Notes: a model not told the origin generated them from the letters alone. 64,000 nt of DNA from Tolypocladium sp. Sup5 PDA-1 (GCA_000750105.3 JPHH03000074.1:1-64000), one strand, 5' to 3'. Positions 1 to 11,806 are shown, numbered from the stretch's first letter. Program-made: numbers and translations.

Positions 1-680
1 GGGATAAGACTATTAAGAGAGGGGATATTATATTATAACCTAGGCTAACGGGCTATAGGATAGGCTAGCTATATAAGCGCTAATATAGGCTATAGAGAAT
101 AATAATTAGAATAATAAGCTAATAAGCAGTAGATTAGTGCGATCTATAGGATAGATTATGCGATCTATAGGATAGATTATGCGATCTATAGGATAGATTA
201 TGCGATCTATAAGATAGATTATTAACGATCTATAGATTATTAGTAATCTATAGATTATAGCGATCTAAGGGATCGTAGTAATCCCTAGGAGCGGCAGCGA
301 TCTATCGCTAGTATATAGGACCCCTTAATTTCCTTACTATAGCATAGATACCTCGCTAGCTTTTAATAATACTCTTTAGTTACGATCTACTATCTAGGAT
401 ATTCGATCTATTACTATCGTAATAAGACTAGCCTAGCGCTACGCCCTAACCTCACCTGCTAATATAAACCTGCCGGTTTATCCCTTGGGAACCCAAACCG
501 TTATAATAGAGGCTTTGCTTATAGTAGTAAAGGACGAAGAATCTCGTGGCTGATTTTCACGGGCAAGAAGAGCGAGAGGACCTAGTCTTTTAGCTAGCAA
601 GATATAGCAAAATGCTAGGCTATGTACTCCTAGGCGAGGATTCGGATCCATTAGCGCGTAACGCAAAGGTCTACTTACTG
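1..680. other. AT-rich, TA-dense repetitive DNA without a gene
   Basis: This stretch is dominated by short words such as ctata, gatcta and taggata, and every frame is closed at short intervals. The high TpA content fits old RIP-damaged repeat DNA, but no parent element is recognisable. I see no gene here. Confidence 0.5.
139..222. repeat. 21-bp tandem repeat, four units
   Basis: The unit gcgatctataggatagatta followed by t is repeated head to tail four times. The last unit carries a g-to-a change, and degenerate remnants (cgatctatagattat) follow to about 270. There are no unique spacers, so it is a minisatellite and not a CRISPR array. Confidence 0.85.
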
Positions 681-689
681 CGTTTCGTT

Positions 690-1640
690 AGAGGCGTAGC
701 CGTCTCCATGCTATATTATAACACAGGCTAACCCAGACGACATCCATCGTCTCTATGCCGGGTCGTAGTAGCGACATTATGTCGGTGTGAAGGCAAGAGA
801 AGAGCCGTGTAAGGCATGTAAAAGCCTGCAGGTCGGCGTTCTCAAGCTCACCCTCTACGGTGGGTATCGCATTAATAGGGTGCAATATAGCAGGAAGTCC
901 GTTCTGCGCGCAAAAGGTTCTGCGACTCTGTCGTCAGTGAAAGCCAGGTAACATTATCAGCACGGTCACTAAGCTTTCTAAAATGAAGAGCAGCCAGTAC
1001 ATGCGAAGTCTCAACGACCGCTCCCCTGTTTCGCATAAGCCATAAAGATCCGGTCGATCGAGTTCCAGCCCATGAGCGTAGGTGATGGCCTCGCGCAGAA
1101 ACAGCCCTGCCGTTTATAGCTTGTTTGCGTTAGCGTAGTACATGTAGAGGAAAAACGCGGTTAGCAGCGATATATAGTGTATCAAATAGTTGCCTACAGT
1201 GTTCACCGAGGCGCATATTTCTCTACCTAACGGCCCTCTCCCAGTCCATCCTAGTTCTCCTGACAGCCCTCCTGACAGCTCTCCTGCCGCGCTCTGCATA
1301 CGCTGTCCTACGTCGGAGGCGCCGACGGCGCGGCCAATATCAAAGAGTGTATTAAGCCGATAGGCTACCGAGATAGCGTAGTAGCCTTGAATATCCCCAA
1401 ACGAGCTCTTGGATGTGCAGCCTCGTCCATATCAACTTTCCTGCATAAAGAGATGGACTCCAACGGCAAAAGCTTAACTATTCCTAAGCCAATTTACTTC
1501 CAGCTTTCTGGTAGGGCAAAATATGCTTTGGGGCAATAGAGCCGAGCCTGCCCGCTAATTCATCCAGAGTTACAAGCCAGAAGAAACAGACGTGGTCTAG
1601 ATGGAACGTCCGACATAGAGAGGCCCCGTCCAGACCCCTA
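690..1640 (-). pseudogene. Fungal-specific transcription factor, middle homology region relic
   Basis: Read leftwards, the frames give the pattern of the fungal transcription factor domain found C-terminal to Zn2Cys6 fingers. Around 1060-1115 the sequence encodes AGLFLREAITYAHGLEL, followed near 990-1030 by RMYWLLFILES, which is the usual EA..LA..L.LHRP...RRLFWLLF.TER signature of this domain. Upstream pieces (near 1120-1300) encode a helical segment containing SVNTVGNYLIHYI and YANANKL. The frame is broken several times, including a stop just before AGLFLREA, and no zinc cluster was found. The protein would have been a nuclear DNA-binding regulator, but its targets cannot be inferred. The family call rests on motif recognition only. 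Confidence 0.55.
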
Positions 1641-1680
1641 TTCCGGCGTTGGATCAACGCATTCGACGTACATAGCTACG

Positions 1681-3605
1681 TTGCCTTATCATACACGTAG
1701 AGCACATCTTCGCATAAAGACAAACGATGCGGGCGCTACGCAGTCCAAACCAGGGACGGAGCGAGATTCTACAAGTCCAAGGTCCGCGACGTCGTCTTCG
1801 AGCGCGTTCTCAACTACATGTCTACGTCTAACTACGGGCTACTGTGGATTGATCGACACTATATTCCGCAGCGGCAGTGCAGCCTCCTATATTGCACCTA
1901 TAGTGAATACAGAGAGAAGCAAATCGGCCTCCAGACAATAGACTTGGTCTATAAACTCAGCAAGCATCCCGTCGCCCTCCTCGCTAGGCCCATCCAATCA
2001 AATACCGAGTTAGAGCTCTTGGCGAAAATCCTCGCGGGTAGGCTTGTCGATGGGGATAACAAAAGACGACGATACTAGGTTTCGAGGGGGAGACAACTTT
2101 GCGAAATAGAGGATGCACTAAGACTATTAAAGGAGATAACAATAGACCTTTGGTGGACGAGGGCTTGGACATTCCAGGGGAACTACCGTGCGGCATAGCG
2201 TATGACTCTGCTTATCCCTCACGCGGCCTATCTGGAGAATCCGAAACGGTCTTACGCTAATCCTGACTTCGGAATGCTTCGAGGCGAGCTCTGTATCAGG
2301 TCTGTCGATTTCTCCTATTAGGCTACGAGGATCTACCTTGCGATCAGGCACAATAAGCCCCGGCTATCACAGGATGAAGACGAGGCTACAGAACACGTCC
2401 TCCGCACGGCTGGGAAATACACGATCCTCCTAAAGAATTCTCATCGTATGTCCCCTACAATCATCACCGACATCGGAGGAAGGAAATTAGAGAAGCCGTG
2501 GGATCGTCTCCCCATTACTACCAACTATTGCCAGTACCCTATCCGCCTAGATATTAACGAACTACGACAAATGAACCACAGTCTCAGTGTATCAACTTTG
2601 GCCATGTATTTACTTAATGGCGAAATACTCCACAATAGCAGACGCGAACGAGCACAGTGTTTGACGGCGGCCCACATGACCGTGGCAGCATATATCAAGG
2701 CCCAATTCTTTAACGAGTTCCGTTGTCCCAAAGGCGAGCAGAACTGCCTAACGTTCAATAAGAGCTATCGACTATTTAACGTGACGCTTGAAAAGAGTGG
2801 TATCTTGACGGAAGGACACTTGTGGCACCTAGGTGAACTCATCTACACTAACAAATTCCTTTATCAGTTGCCATGGATATAGCATCCCAAGGGCCGCTTA
2901 TCTCCATACTAGCGGAAACGACTCGCTCAACTCGCCGAAGAGTTGCGATCCCGTTTCCATACTACGCTCGCCAAATACATCGACGACTATCTATATCGGG
3001 ACTTCTTAGGCTTTGAGGACCGCTTCTACAACACGACGTTCTCGAAGGGGTACATGCACAAGATGGCTGAGGAACTAGTAGTCGCAATAGACGAAGGGGA
3101 GACGCTGCGGTTGGGATATCTCTGGGGCATACCCCCGTACGATGGGATTTTCATTTGGAGAGATGGCGATGCTGAACTAGGAGGATTTGCTACTCGGGAC
3201 AGCGCCAGCAATACGAATAAGCGAAGGCAAGGGGTTTCGCCATCATTTGTCTTCACAGCGTCACGGCCAATGGAGGCTGGTTGCGAAGACTACTCTAAGA
3301 CGAACGCGTTCCGTTCGATCGCATCGCTGACCCTCCTTTGTAACCCTACTACCGTGGTCGGTATGCCCTTTAGCACATTTAGGCATGCGCACAGTAAGAT
3401 TCTTTCTCTTCAGCTTAACAATAAACAGCATTTGGCCCTCACAACCTTTCAAGGCGCGTGTGAGTGCAGCCCTTCACACTGTCTCGTAGTACTCACGGAG
3501 CTCGTAACAGTACCGATGAGCCCAAAAATAGCGCTCACGGGGCTTGTAGGTAATGGTGAGCCCCGAATAACTCAGTGTTACAAGTTCCGTGAGTACTACC
3601 TGTGA
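1681..3605 (+). pseudogene. HET-domain (heterokaryon incompatibility) gene, decayed
   Basis: HET-domain proteins trigger cell death when unlike fungal hyphae fuse. The hallmarks appear in order but in shifting frames: LLWIDRHYIPQ near 1835-1870, KQIGLQTIDLVYKLSKHPVA near 1918-1977, then WWTRAWTFQ near 2151-2178 (the conserved RAWTFQE-type motif of the family). A 144-codon open piece (2448-2882) and a second one (2943-3605) carry the C-terminal region, including FVFTASRP near 3248. At least three frame breaks and internal stops separate the pieces, so no full product can be made. The conserved order over about 1.9 kb shows a single ancestral gene and not scattered fragments. The C-terminal assignment is less certain than the HET core. 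Confidence 0.7.
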
Positions 3606-4557
3606 TACTTAACACGATACTTTGTTCAATGGATGTCGTACAGTGCAATTGTGTATTTATATGGTGATGCTGGTAAATCAATGACATAGTACTGAAGCCG
3701 TGGTCACAGAACGGTGGTCCAAATACACCCCGCGAGAAATAGGCTCATGTCTAACAGAAGGCCATTATGCGCGGCATAATGCATAACAAGGCATTAGAGT
3801 CTGCCACCGTCGCATGACCCTTCCCGCACTCGTACTATTCCCTCAACCAAACCAACTCGTAAAAGTACGACAGATTGCGACTGTCATGATTTAGAGTCGC
3901 TGAAATCGGCAGGTTACCGCTTTGTGTCAGACGACTATGTGTTGGATAGACTAGTTGACTTAGGCAGCCCTTGGCCGAGGAAAAGGAAGTCCTGGGGGTC
4001 AGTGGCTAGCTGACTAGCTAGCTGACTGGATAGCTGACTAGATATCTGATCTAATGACTAGATAAGTCATGCGCTGATCTATTAGTCGGGCTACTAATCC
4101 CTGGAAAAAGCAAGGAAAAGGCCGGCTAGGCACGGAGGCAACTGAAGGATAAAGAGGGTAGGTTTTCACTTACAAGGATGAGATGAACAAGACTCAGGCA
4201 TCAATTTGATCAATGAATTGGAATTCAACCGCTATTTTGACCGATGAATTTGACCCCTAAATTTACCCCTATTTTATATATGATTTGGAACCGCATAACG
4301 CGACACTATGCGGTCGTGGAGTCGCAACACTAACTGCCTCTTGGATACTAAGCTTAAAAACACTCCGGAAACCCCGAAAGATAAGGTTTAAAGGTTACTG
4401 CGCTTATTGTTTTGTCTTCACTTCTGTTACTAAACTAATTTAGTTTTTTAAATATAAAAATATCAGACCCCTTTCTCTATCCCGAACCTTCCCTTAATCT
4501 ACTAATCCTATTAATCCCACGAAGTCAAATCCTGTCCTAAAATCATCGAGATCCTCA
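3606..4557. other. Intergenic, no gene seen
   Basis: No coding pattern was recognised. It contains a run of imperfect tagctgac/gactagat repeats at about 4003-4070. AT content rises between 4200 and 4560, where 3' and intergenic sequence of the next gene would lie. Confidence 0.5.
4003..4070. repeat. Imperfect short tandem repeats (tagctgac type)
   Basis: The octamer-like words ctagctga, ctagctgact and tgactagat alternate over about 65 bp. This is a low-complexity patch with no clear function. Confidence 0.6.
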
Positions 4558-4845
4558 TTATGCATAACTATTTCCCAGATGCATCTTGCATTTGCCTGCG
4601 GATTTACAATTCTCATATGTGTGGCTAGGAGCTTTGCAGCCCTTGGGGACATCATCGCCTAGGTGTACTTGTGCGTTGCCATCGCATCGAATGTTTTTGA
4701 AGTGATAAACGTCCTGTCCACAGTTGGAGTTGCCAATGTGGACTTTGTCGTTGCCACCGAAATGCTTGTTCTCAACCGTAATTACTTTGGCGAGCGAGGT
4801 GCTGAAGATAGTAGCGAGGACCACAACGGAAGTTAAGGCGTGCAT
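4558..4845 (-). CDS. Small secreted Cys-containing protein with HxG repeats
   Basis: This 95-residue open frame starts at a true ATG (4843-4845) and ends with TAA. Residues 1-19 (MHALTSVVVLATIFSTSLA) form a clear signal peptide with an A-x-A-like cleavage site. The mature part of about 76 residues has five cysteines and three copies of a short motif, KVHIGNSNC, QVHLGDDV and KMHLGNS, spaced about 30-40 residues apart, with the last at the C-terminus. This suggests an internally duplicated beta-hairpin or ligand site. A TATA-like tatataac on the coding strand lies about 160 bp upstream (near 5003-5016). It is probably extracellular and may be an effector or cell-wall protein. I do not recognise the family. 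The frame is intact while most neighbours are dead. Confidence 0.65.
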   Translation of the reverse strand: MHALTSVVVLATIFSTSLAKVITVENKHFGGNDKVHIGNSNCGQDVYHFKNIRCDGNAQVHLGDDVPKGCKAPSHTYENCKSAGKCKMHLGNSYA

Positions 4846-6143
4846 TTTAAGGTTGAGATCGACGTGATGATGTAGGCTCGTAGTAGTATTTTGGCTTGCG
4901 GGATGTGTGCGACACTGAGTATGTCAAGCTGCTCGAATGGCGGATCTGTGTGTTGAAGAATAAGTAACTCGTCCTTGCTCGAGATAAATATGCGCTGGAC
5001 TCTATGTTATATATCTCCACACTAGGCGATGAGCCCGAATTGATGAGCTCTAAGCGACGAGTAGGCATGAGAGTCGGAGCTTTTCCAAAACTCATGATCG
5101 TTGAACAACCAAATGTCTCCGAGCTAAGCACTGGATCGTCATAGCTGTCCATCTCACGTCAGCTTAGTCAAAGTAGCAATTAACACAAAAGTACCGTATC
5201 TCTCATGCCTCCGGCGAGCATGCCGGATACTGTTTGAAAGAGCAGAAGGACGAAGCAGCAGGCCTTCACGTGGTGTCCGGTGTCAGTAGCTGCGGTGTGC
5301 AACGGTCGGTGCTGAGGGCAGCGTTTTGTGGTGTACGGAGGCCGATAGGGGGCACTGTTGCAAAACTCCTTGTCAGATTCGTTGTAGGGATACCAGGCCG
5401 CCAGCGCCCCACCTCTCCCGGAATTGAGTACATCACATCTGCAGTAGAGAAGTCACTGCGGACCAGCAGCGGGCCCCCGCGGTTCATTTTTTTGGCCCAA
5501 GTCAAGAAGTTTGTCGCATACGAAAGCCTACCCGGGATGGCCGTCAAGACTTGCCGTTCGCAATCGTAGCAGCTTGACGAATAGCCGCTATTGCCTAACA
5601 GGCAAATCTTCAGATGTGTATAAAGAGCTGCACGATATCATGCACGACTGCATGTATTCGCACATGGGGGGCCTGTCCCTCGGGTGATTCTACTCAGTTG
5701 ATTGATTTGATGTCTCCTCGAACTAAATGGTGAACCGCTCGACAGGACTCGCAGCGGGAGTCGGCAACATGGCAATTGGCCCTCGCACCACTGGCCAGTA
5801 ACCAGTTATAGGCTAAGTGGTCTTCTCGAAGCAATTTCGATCGAGTGAACAGTGCGGTTTATCTTTAATCATATGATTTGACGTGCTCGTCATCCGAAGA
5901 CAGCGACACTATTGCAGATGTCCGACGGCTGTGAACGAGCAGCATCGCAGGGAGCCAGCGTGAGATTTCGCACTGCTCCCGCGTCGGGTCAGCAGCGGAC
6001 GAGCGTGGCGATCTTCAGCCTTAGCGATTCAGCCACAGCACAGAGCAATATTGCCACGGTCTGCAAAATTTGAAATCTTGTTACCGATACCATTTCCTTC
6101 TCTTCTCTTCTTTTGTAAGTTTCAACGTCTTTCTTCGAGCGGA
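4846..6143. other. Intergenic, no recognised gene
   Basis: Open frames exist on both strands around 5234-5569, but they overlap each other antisense, lack recognisable motifs and have no convincing start context. The segment 5900-6140 is pyrimidine-rich and probably holds the promoter and 5' leader of the gene starting at 6144. Confidence 0.45.
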
Positions 6144-7571
6144 ATGGCCCCTCCCACTATTCCGGCTGAGCATATCTACTGCGTACAAGCCGGGAAGAAG
6201 CACCATGACCTCTTTACTTCCATATACGCTAGCGAGAACTATTGTGGCCGGTGCGGTCTTGCCAACCCCCTTCAATCCCAGCGTCGAGCTAGGTCTAGAA
6301 CTCTAGCACGTCCTGGTCCCGATAATGAGGTGATTGAGCTCGAAGACTCTCCGCCACGGCCAGTCAGTCCAGCCAGCCACCTTCTGCGCGACCGAACGAA
6401 GCCGGCGTCGTCTGCCGGCATTGGGCACGCCCAACTGCTTCCCAATACCGTGTCGGTCCTCAACGGAGTCAATACACGAGCGCAAATACACCCGCCGAGC
6501 TATCCCCCGTTCGCGGCGGTCGCATCAGCGGCCAGTCAAGCCATTCAGAACTCCAAAGCCAGCACCAGAAAGCCTATAAGGCAGCGCACCGGATACCAGT
6601 GGGTCCACATCAGTCTTCTGCTTGTGAGCTTAGAGACCAGATACTTCAACGGCCTTGCGGCAGAGGTTCCAGAGACGGTATTGCCTCTAAAAGACACCGT
6701 GATCAAGTTTAACTCGGCAGATCTACTTACCTAGCCCTCTTTCACGGAGCCCTTATTCGAACACCTACCTCCGCTTCCAAGCAGCATCGATCCCGCCAAC
6801 AAAGAGCTCTGGAATCTTTCTTACGCTCCAGCCTTCTCCGGCAAGAAGATCGTCACCGTCCCAAATACCGACAAGTACACTACGCCCTCGAGTATGCTCG
6901 CTTCCGGGCACTTTTCGAATAACCAAGCCGGGTAGTTGAAGGTTCTCATCGTCTTGACATCCACACAGGTGATTGACAAGCAGGAACCAATGACACCGCT
7001 AAGGCCAGATGAATACTCGACTCCCGTCAAGGAGGACAAGAAGCGGAAGATTAAAAAGGAGGACACGAGTCCATCCCTTGGGCATAAGAAGCGTGTCAAG
7101 CAAGAGAATGGCATAAAAAAAACAGACGAAGTCAAACAAGAGATACACGTCAAGACCGAGCAAGAGAACCCAGTTACAAATGCCCCCTTGCCGGGTCCGA
7201 CATGCGACGAGATGGATGTGGCAGAGCTTGGTGAAGTGGAATATTCACTCTCCGATTTGGTATTTGACAGTATCCACGGTAGTGTGGAAGAAGTGGGCGA
7301 GGCAGAGCAAGAGGACGATGAAGGTTGTGAGGACAAGACAAGGTTTCCCCCCGAGTTCGTAAGAAACCAAGCCGACTCAGGCCAAGCCAGAAACTGACCT
7401 TGACAGGTGAGCCTACTATCGGCAGCTATCCGTGACTTCGCTGGCGGAGCTCAAACACACCAGACCGACATTGCAACCATTGAAGAACTTCCACCGGCCC
7501 ACTCTACACGCTTTAGAGGCACCAAGATTCCTGCGACATTCGCTTCTCGACATAGAAAAAGGAAGGACTAA
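6144..7571 (+). pseudogene. Unknown two-exon gene broken by two TAG codons
   Basis: From ATG 6144 a single frame runs to 7358, then a GT-AG intron (7359-7406, gtaaga...gacag) joins in phase 0 to a last exon ending at TAA 7569-7571. The total is about 459 codons. Only two stops interrupt it, TAG at 6732-6734 and TAG at 6933-6935; both could be CAG-to-TAG changes of RIP type. The N-terminus has C13 and a C34-G-R-C37 pair next to a His pair (a possible zinc site). The middle is disordered with an acidic hydrophobic stretch, EVIELEDSP, resembling a SUMO-interaction motif. A Lys/Glu-rich segment and the basic end RHRKRKD follow, so a nuclear protein is plausible. The family is not recognised. Confidence 0.55.
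7359..7406 (+). other. Spliceosomal intron of the 6144-7571 gene
   Basis: The donor gtaaga and acceptor ttgacag bound a 48-nt segment that contains ctgac as a branch-point candidate. Splicing keeps phase 0 and opens a further 55 codons. Confidence 0.6.
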
Positions 7572-7751
7572 CTACTCTTGCGCTCCGTCCTCCATGTCGC
7601 CATCTTCCCCATCATCCCCATCATCTCTTATTCCTTCGATATCATTCCCTTCTTCGTCGCCAAAACCAAGCTCAACCAGCGGCTCTTCTGCCGGTTCCCC
7701 GTCCTCAAGTTCAACTTGCTAGGCTTAATTTACTCGATCAAGCAATACTTG

Positions 7752-8950
7752 CTAAATGCAGTTAGATAGTTTAATGCGCATATAGACAGAGTGACTTAAA
7801 TATTCAGCGACCCCTCCAGTTGATGCCTTGCGATAGGCTAGCATAGGGTGTCGGTCGCTTTCGATATGCTGGACGATCCTCCCGCGAAGTCTAAGGTAGA
7901 AGCGCTTAAAAGGGCGTAGCTTATCCAGGTCCTGGTGAGTGCCACCGGCTACATCATCGTAGCCTATCTCTATAAGAACTCTGCGACACCAATTTTTTAT
8001 CTCTGGCTCTAGACATATACTAATGTCGATATCAGTCAACGGCCGTACCAGTTCGTTCAGAACCGAGCGGTCGATTGGGATACCCCAGTTGCATGCCCTA
8101 TCTAGGTCGGGGTAGTGATAGTTCATCTAGGGTTAGCCATGGACCATATAAGGGCGGTTCTTCTAGAGGCGTATGCGGTGTAGATTCCACGCCTCTACGA
8201 AGTCGAAGAGTTCTTGCCGCAGTACGTCTTCGAAGACGGCGTACATAGCAATCTGGTCCTCTAGTATGTCGCCATCGAAGTCGCCGTCCCTAGCGAGCTC
8301 ACCAAAGTAGTCTCCCTATTGCCGTGATAAGACATAGAGCATACGCTCCCACTAGCTCTTAATTTTAACGTACTTCGTGCTTGAGGCCGCCTTGTAAGAA
8401 TCCCTCAATCTTTTGCCTTATTAGAAGACCTATCCATGCCATTCCACTCGCCCATCTACGGCCAGAGCAAAGTTCCAGTAGGCAGCCGCGACTAAGGGCG
8501 TTTCGCCGCCTCTATCTACTTGCAGATACCATAGTCTGAAGCCATAGGCGTCACACGCCGCCAGATATTGCTTCAAGACGCTCAAGGCAGTTATAGCAGA
8601 GTGGCTAACGTAAAACTAGATAATATTGCGTGAGTAAGTATCGATTGCAGCGTATATCTCGAATCCATACGCTTTGAGCTTATCGTGGCCATCAATCCAC
8701 TATTGGTAGTTCGGCCCAGGGACGAGAAATTGCCCCTTCTTCCTCCGCATCATCCTTTTTCGTATCTCAACCTCGTTCGGGAACATGATCTTGTACGATG
8801 CCGAAGCTTGTACCTGATCTTGCTTCGCGAGACACCGTTAAGATAGAGGAAACTGACATAGTCACGGTACTGATCGATCGGATTCGGTGGCCGTGCCATG
8901 GTGGCGTGGGCGGTAAGTCGTAGATGTGTAAGTCGAGACGAGGACAAAGG
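7752..8950 (-). pseudogene. Integrase-core (rve/DDE) transposon protein relic
   Basis: Read leftwards from about 8885 the sequence gives NPIDQYRDYVSFLYLNGVS, an N-terminal helical domain of a fungal integrase-core family. Around 8620-8700 it gives IDGHDKLKAYGFEIYAAID followed by TYSR and then a segment ending LSVLKQYLAA. This is the RNase H-like DDE fold, with the two Asp residues in IDGHD and AAID. The C-terminal third remains as an open frame at 7752-8126. Several stops and frameshifts lie between the pieces and no terminal repeats were found, so the element is dead. Assignment to a named superfamily is not possible from what is left. Confidence 0.6.
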
Positions 8951-9192
8951 GGTTTGAATGGGAGGGGCTCTGTAGTGATTGGTTGACCGCGCTACCCCGC
9001 TGCGGTGCTGGCTTAGCGCCTGGCGATGGTGGTCAGATCTTTCGAACCAGGGATGCTCTCGACCCTGCTACATCCAGGGGCTTCTGCATTTTACAAGTAG
9101 CTATATATTGAACTTCCGCACCGTCGCCATAGCCGAAGGCATATTTAGGCATCTTTCTCGCAGCAGATTAGCCATTGACCGGTAGCGTTATC

Positions 9193-9840
9193 ATGTCTGC
9201 CGTCGACCCCGTCATGACAGGCGAAACTGCTGGCGCTGGAGCGCAAGGTGGGAACTCATCCAACAAAAACAACACGACAATTGGCAATGGCAAACGAAAG
9301 GCCGGGCCTAGCGCCCGAGCGACAGCTGGCAAGGTTACCGTAAGATCCAGTTCGTCGCTGCTCTGGCTGATAGAATGCTGCTAATGCGCTTATTCGCGCA
9401 GAAGAGGAAGCAGCAAGCAAAGAAAGCACCTCCCGTCGGCTCGCTGCGTGATTTCCCATGTCGCCCATGTGCCACTCGCGCCACCAAAACCCCCGGCCAT
9501 GAGTGCGCCTCCCAGAAGAGTAAGTAGGTATTCCAGATACGGATTCGGCAGAGTCTCCTATTTGACCACCAGAGGCATAATTGCCCTTTCGATGCTAACA
9601 AATCCACCGAAACCGAAGAGATCTATATGTGACTGCCCTTATGCTTAGATCTTGGTCTCACTGTATGAAAAATCAGCTGGCCTGGGGCGTGGTCATGCGC
9701 CGACGCGATTGCCTCACGCGTCGCCCAAGACCTGTGGGACGTGCCTGATCGCAACGTCTTCGCCCATACCCTCGACCAGATCACCCTCTCAGCCGTGCTC
9801 CGGGTCATCTGGCACCGCCGCCGCGGGGTTTTTTTCGTAA
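9193..9840 (+). pseudogene. Cys-motif gene fragment with two introns
   Basis: ATG 9193 opens a Gly/Asn/Lys-rich exon (to 9339). A GT-AG intron (9340-9401) then leads to a basic exon, KRKQQAKKAPPVGSLRDF, continuing to PCRPCATRATKTPGHEC. The Cys spacing is C-x2-C-x11-C. A second donor, gtaagt, occurs at 9520 but no convincing downstream exon keeps the frame. The Cys/Pro motif and basic flank resemble small nucleic-acid-binding modules in fungal accessory genes. No complete product is evident, so I treat it as a fragment. Confidence 0.4.
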
Positions 9841-10112
9841 CCGCCTGACGATCGCCAATATGGCTCTGGATCGCCGATATTAACCTAGACCGATCGAGAT
9901 ACCCGTCGGTCCGGTAGATTATTCATTCAGGTTTCGGTTTCGATTACTTGTCATGATTACATTGCAGCTCAGCCCGTGCGGGGGTTTTTTCGTAACCGCC
10001 TGATGATCGCTAACATGGCTCTAGATTGCCGATATTAACCTAGACCGATCGAGATACCCGTCGGTGTGGTAGATCATTTATTCAGGTTTTGGTTTCGATT
10101 ACTTGCCATGGT
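9823..10112. repeat. Tandem duplication, two ~135-bp copies
   Basis: The segment beginning gggttttttcgtaaccgcctg and containing gaccgatcgagatacccgtc, then a cattcaggttt-type end, occurs at about 9825-9960 and again at about 9978-10112 with roughly 90% identity. Differences are mostly C/T and G/A transitions. The copies lie head to tail with no open frame shared between them. Confidence 0.8.
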
Positions 10113-10842
10113 TATAGACGATCAATGAAGTCGACGAAGCGGATAACTGTATGCTTCCTGCTCTGCTCTGGGACATTCGAGTCTCTCCAGTGCCCAAGTA
10201 GGACGCCTCTGCCGCCGGGTATACTCTGTCGATTAGGCTTGGACTTGATGGCGGGTGGAGGCGTATTGTCTTCGGGTGCTGATTTCGCGGGCATTGGATC
10301 AATATTATACCGTATCAAATGTATCAAATGTCAAATCAAATCATGGTGTTTGTATTTGTTTGCTTTGATATAGCTTCTGTGATTATTTGTTTGATTTGTT
10401 TGACAGTTTGTTTGATGTGATTTCCGTCCATGGATGCCTCCCCGGCACTGTCTCAAGGACCGCGTCGCAGCGCAAGGATTGCAGCACGTGGCCATCATCT
10501 GTCTGGCTGTCGCCTGTCTGTCCGACGTCTGTCTAGTTGACAGAATTGGTGCCTTCAGAGCGCCCCCATGGACCCAGAATGTCGCCCATGTCAACGTGCG
10601 TGGTGATGCGAGGATCATCTGGGTCGTCATGCTGGCCAGTAGACATTGTAGTATAGGGATTCGCAGTATCAAAGTCTTGTGAAATGTGGTCTTGAAGTGA
10701 CTGTTCGTAGAGTCCAAGCGTCTCCCTTAATACTAAGATCTATACTCGCTCCCGGGGTCTTCTTCCTCCTGCATGCATCCATCCATGCACCAATAGACCG
10801 CCTGATAAGGCGGCCAATTTGTAGGTAGGCCTGTCTGCAGCC
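10113..10842. other. Intergenic, no recognised gene
   Basis: Overlapping open frames on both strands (10089-10373 and 10331-10717) show no family motif. A run built from caaa/tttg words (10310-10420) makes the minus frame artificially Asn/Thr-rich. Confidence 0.4.
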
Positions 10843-11490
10843 CAGGGCTCCGATCAACTACATCAACGTACACCAAGGCCCTATGTTTAGTGTACGTGTA
10901 CGTTAGTCAGCAGAGGCTCAGTTGAGTGTATCAATCTGAGGCTTTCGTTGATTGATGTACACCAAGTGTATTTGCGTGTACGAGCGTACGACTTCCTGAT
11001 TAGGCAATCATGAGGCAATCGTGGAGTCAATCGCGTATCTATTCCCACATCTTCTCTTCGTCCACTAGTTGACCTGGTTTCTCCAACAGCCATGCCGACG
11101 TCGCCTCGGTGGCATCCTCGTTACTTAATCTCAGAAGTTCTGCTTCTTCGTCGGCTTCTCGTACCAGGGAGACCAACTCTATTGCTCCTTTGTTGCTAAC
11201 GATGCCTGCGCGCAGCCAGGAGCGCAAAACTTGGCAGATCCCAATTATTTGAGCGTCAAGGGAGGCCCGAATAGGTGTTACCATACGACCCGCAGCCGAG
11301 AATATCCTCTTACATTCCGCTGACATTGCGTGTATGGTAAGAAAGTCCAACGCCATACGAGACAGCCGAGGATACCAAGGAGCACTGGGACTGCCAGCCC
11401 GACGAGAACATAGGGAATTGCGGAGAAGTTATTGTTGACAAGTACGCCAGGGTGCCTCTGAACAATCCAGCACACCTGGGGCAGCGGGGG
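10843..11490 (-). mobile_element. hAT transposon 3' end with terminal repeat
   Basis: The element end reads CAGGGCTCCGATCAA from 10843. Leftward transcription would run into it from a transposase C-terminus at 11039-11356. That open piece starts MALDFLTIHAMSAECKRIFS and continues into AAGRMVTPIRASLDAQIIG, the conserved hAT dimerisation (hATC) block. About 140 bp of scrambled transposase remains upstream, and the RNase H-like core is missing. The opposite terminal repeat was not found. The same terminal sequence recurs near 40558 and 55389 in inverted orientation, which defines a family in this window. Confidence 0.75.
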
Positions 11491-11518
11491 TTCAACGCAA
11501 ACGCATATCAGCAAAGAG

Positions 11519-11806
11519 GTGTGCGTCAAATTGGTTACACATTGGCTCCTGGCTCAGCAGCGTGGGATCATACGTCTGTCCGTGCAACTCCGGGGGGAAA
11601 CGCACCGCGAGGCCGAGGCTACAAGCATACTTTTGGAGAACCTATACGACGCGCTGGTACTCAACCAAGGCCGCGCGTGGGCAGGCATTTACCCCAAAGA
11701 CCGGTGCCGGCGCCTCGCAGGAGCATCGAGAGTGCTCCAGCTAAGTGGAGCCTCGATGCTGCTGTTGACTCGAATCGGTATTACGGTAACCAGTTGCGGA
11801 TGCTAG
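11519..11806 (+). pseudogene. Unidentified coding remnant
   Basis: A 95-codon frame contains THREAEATSILLENLYDALV and then RAWAGIYPKDRCRRLAGASR. It has the look of a helical globular protein, more so than the competing frames here. It has no natural start or end context and stops follow at once. I do not recognise the family. Confidence 0.25.

Noticed and set aside
139..222. CRISPR-like array from the 21-bp repeats.
   Set aside because: The units are directly adjacent with no spacers, and the organism is a fungus.
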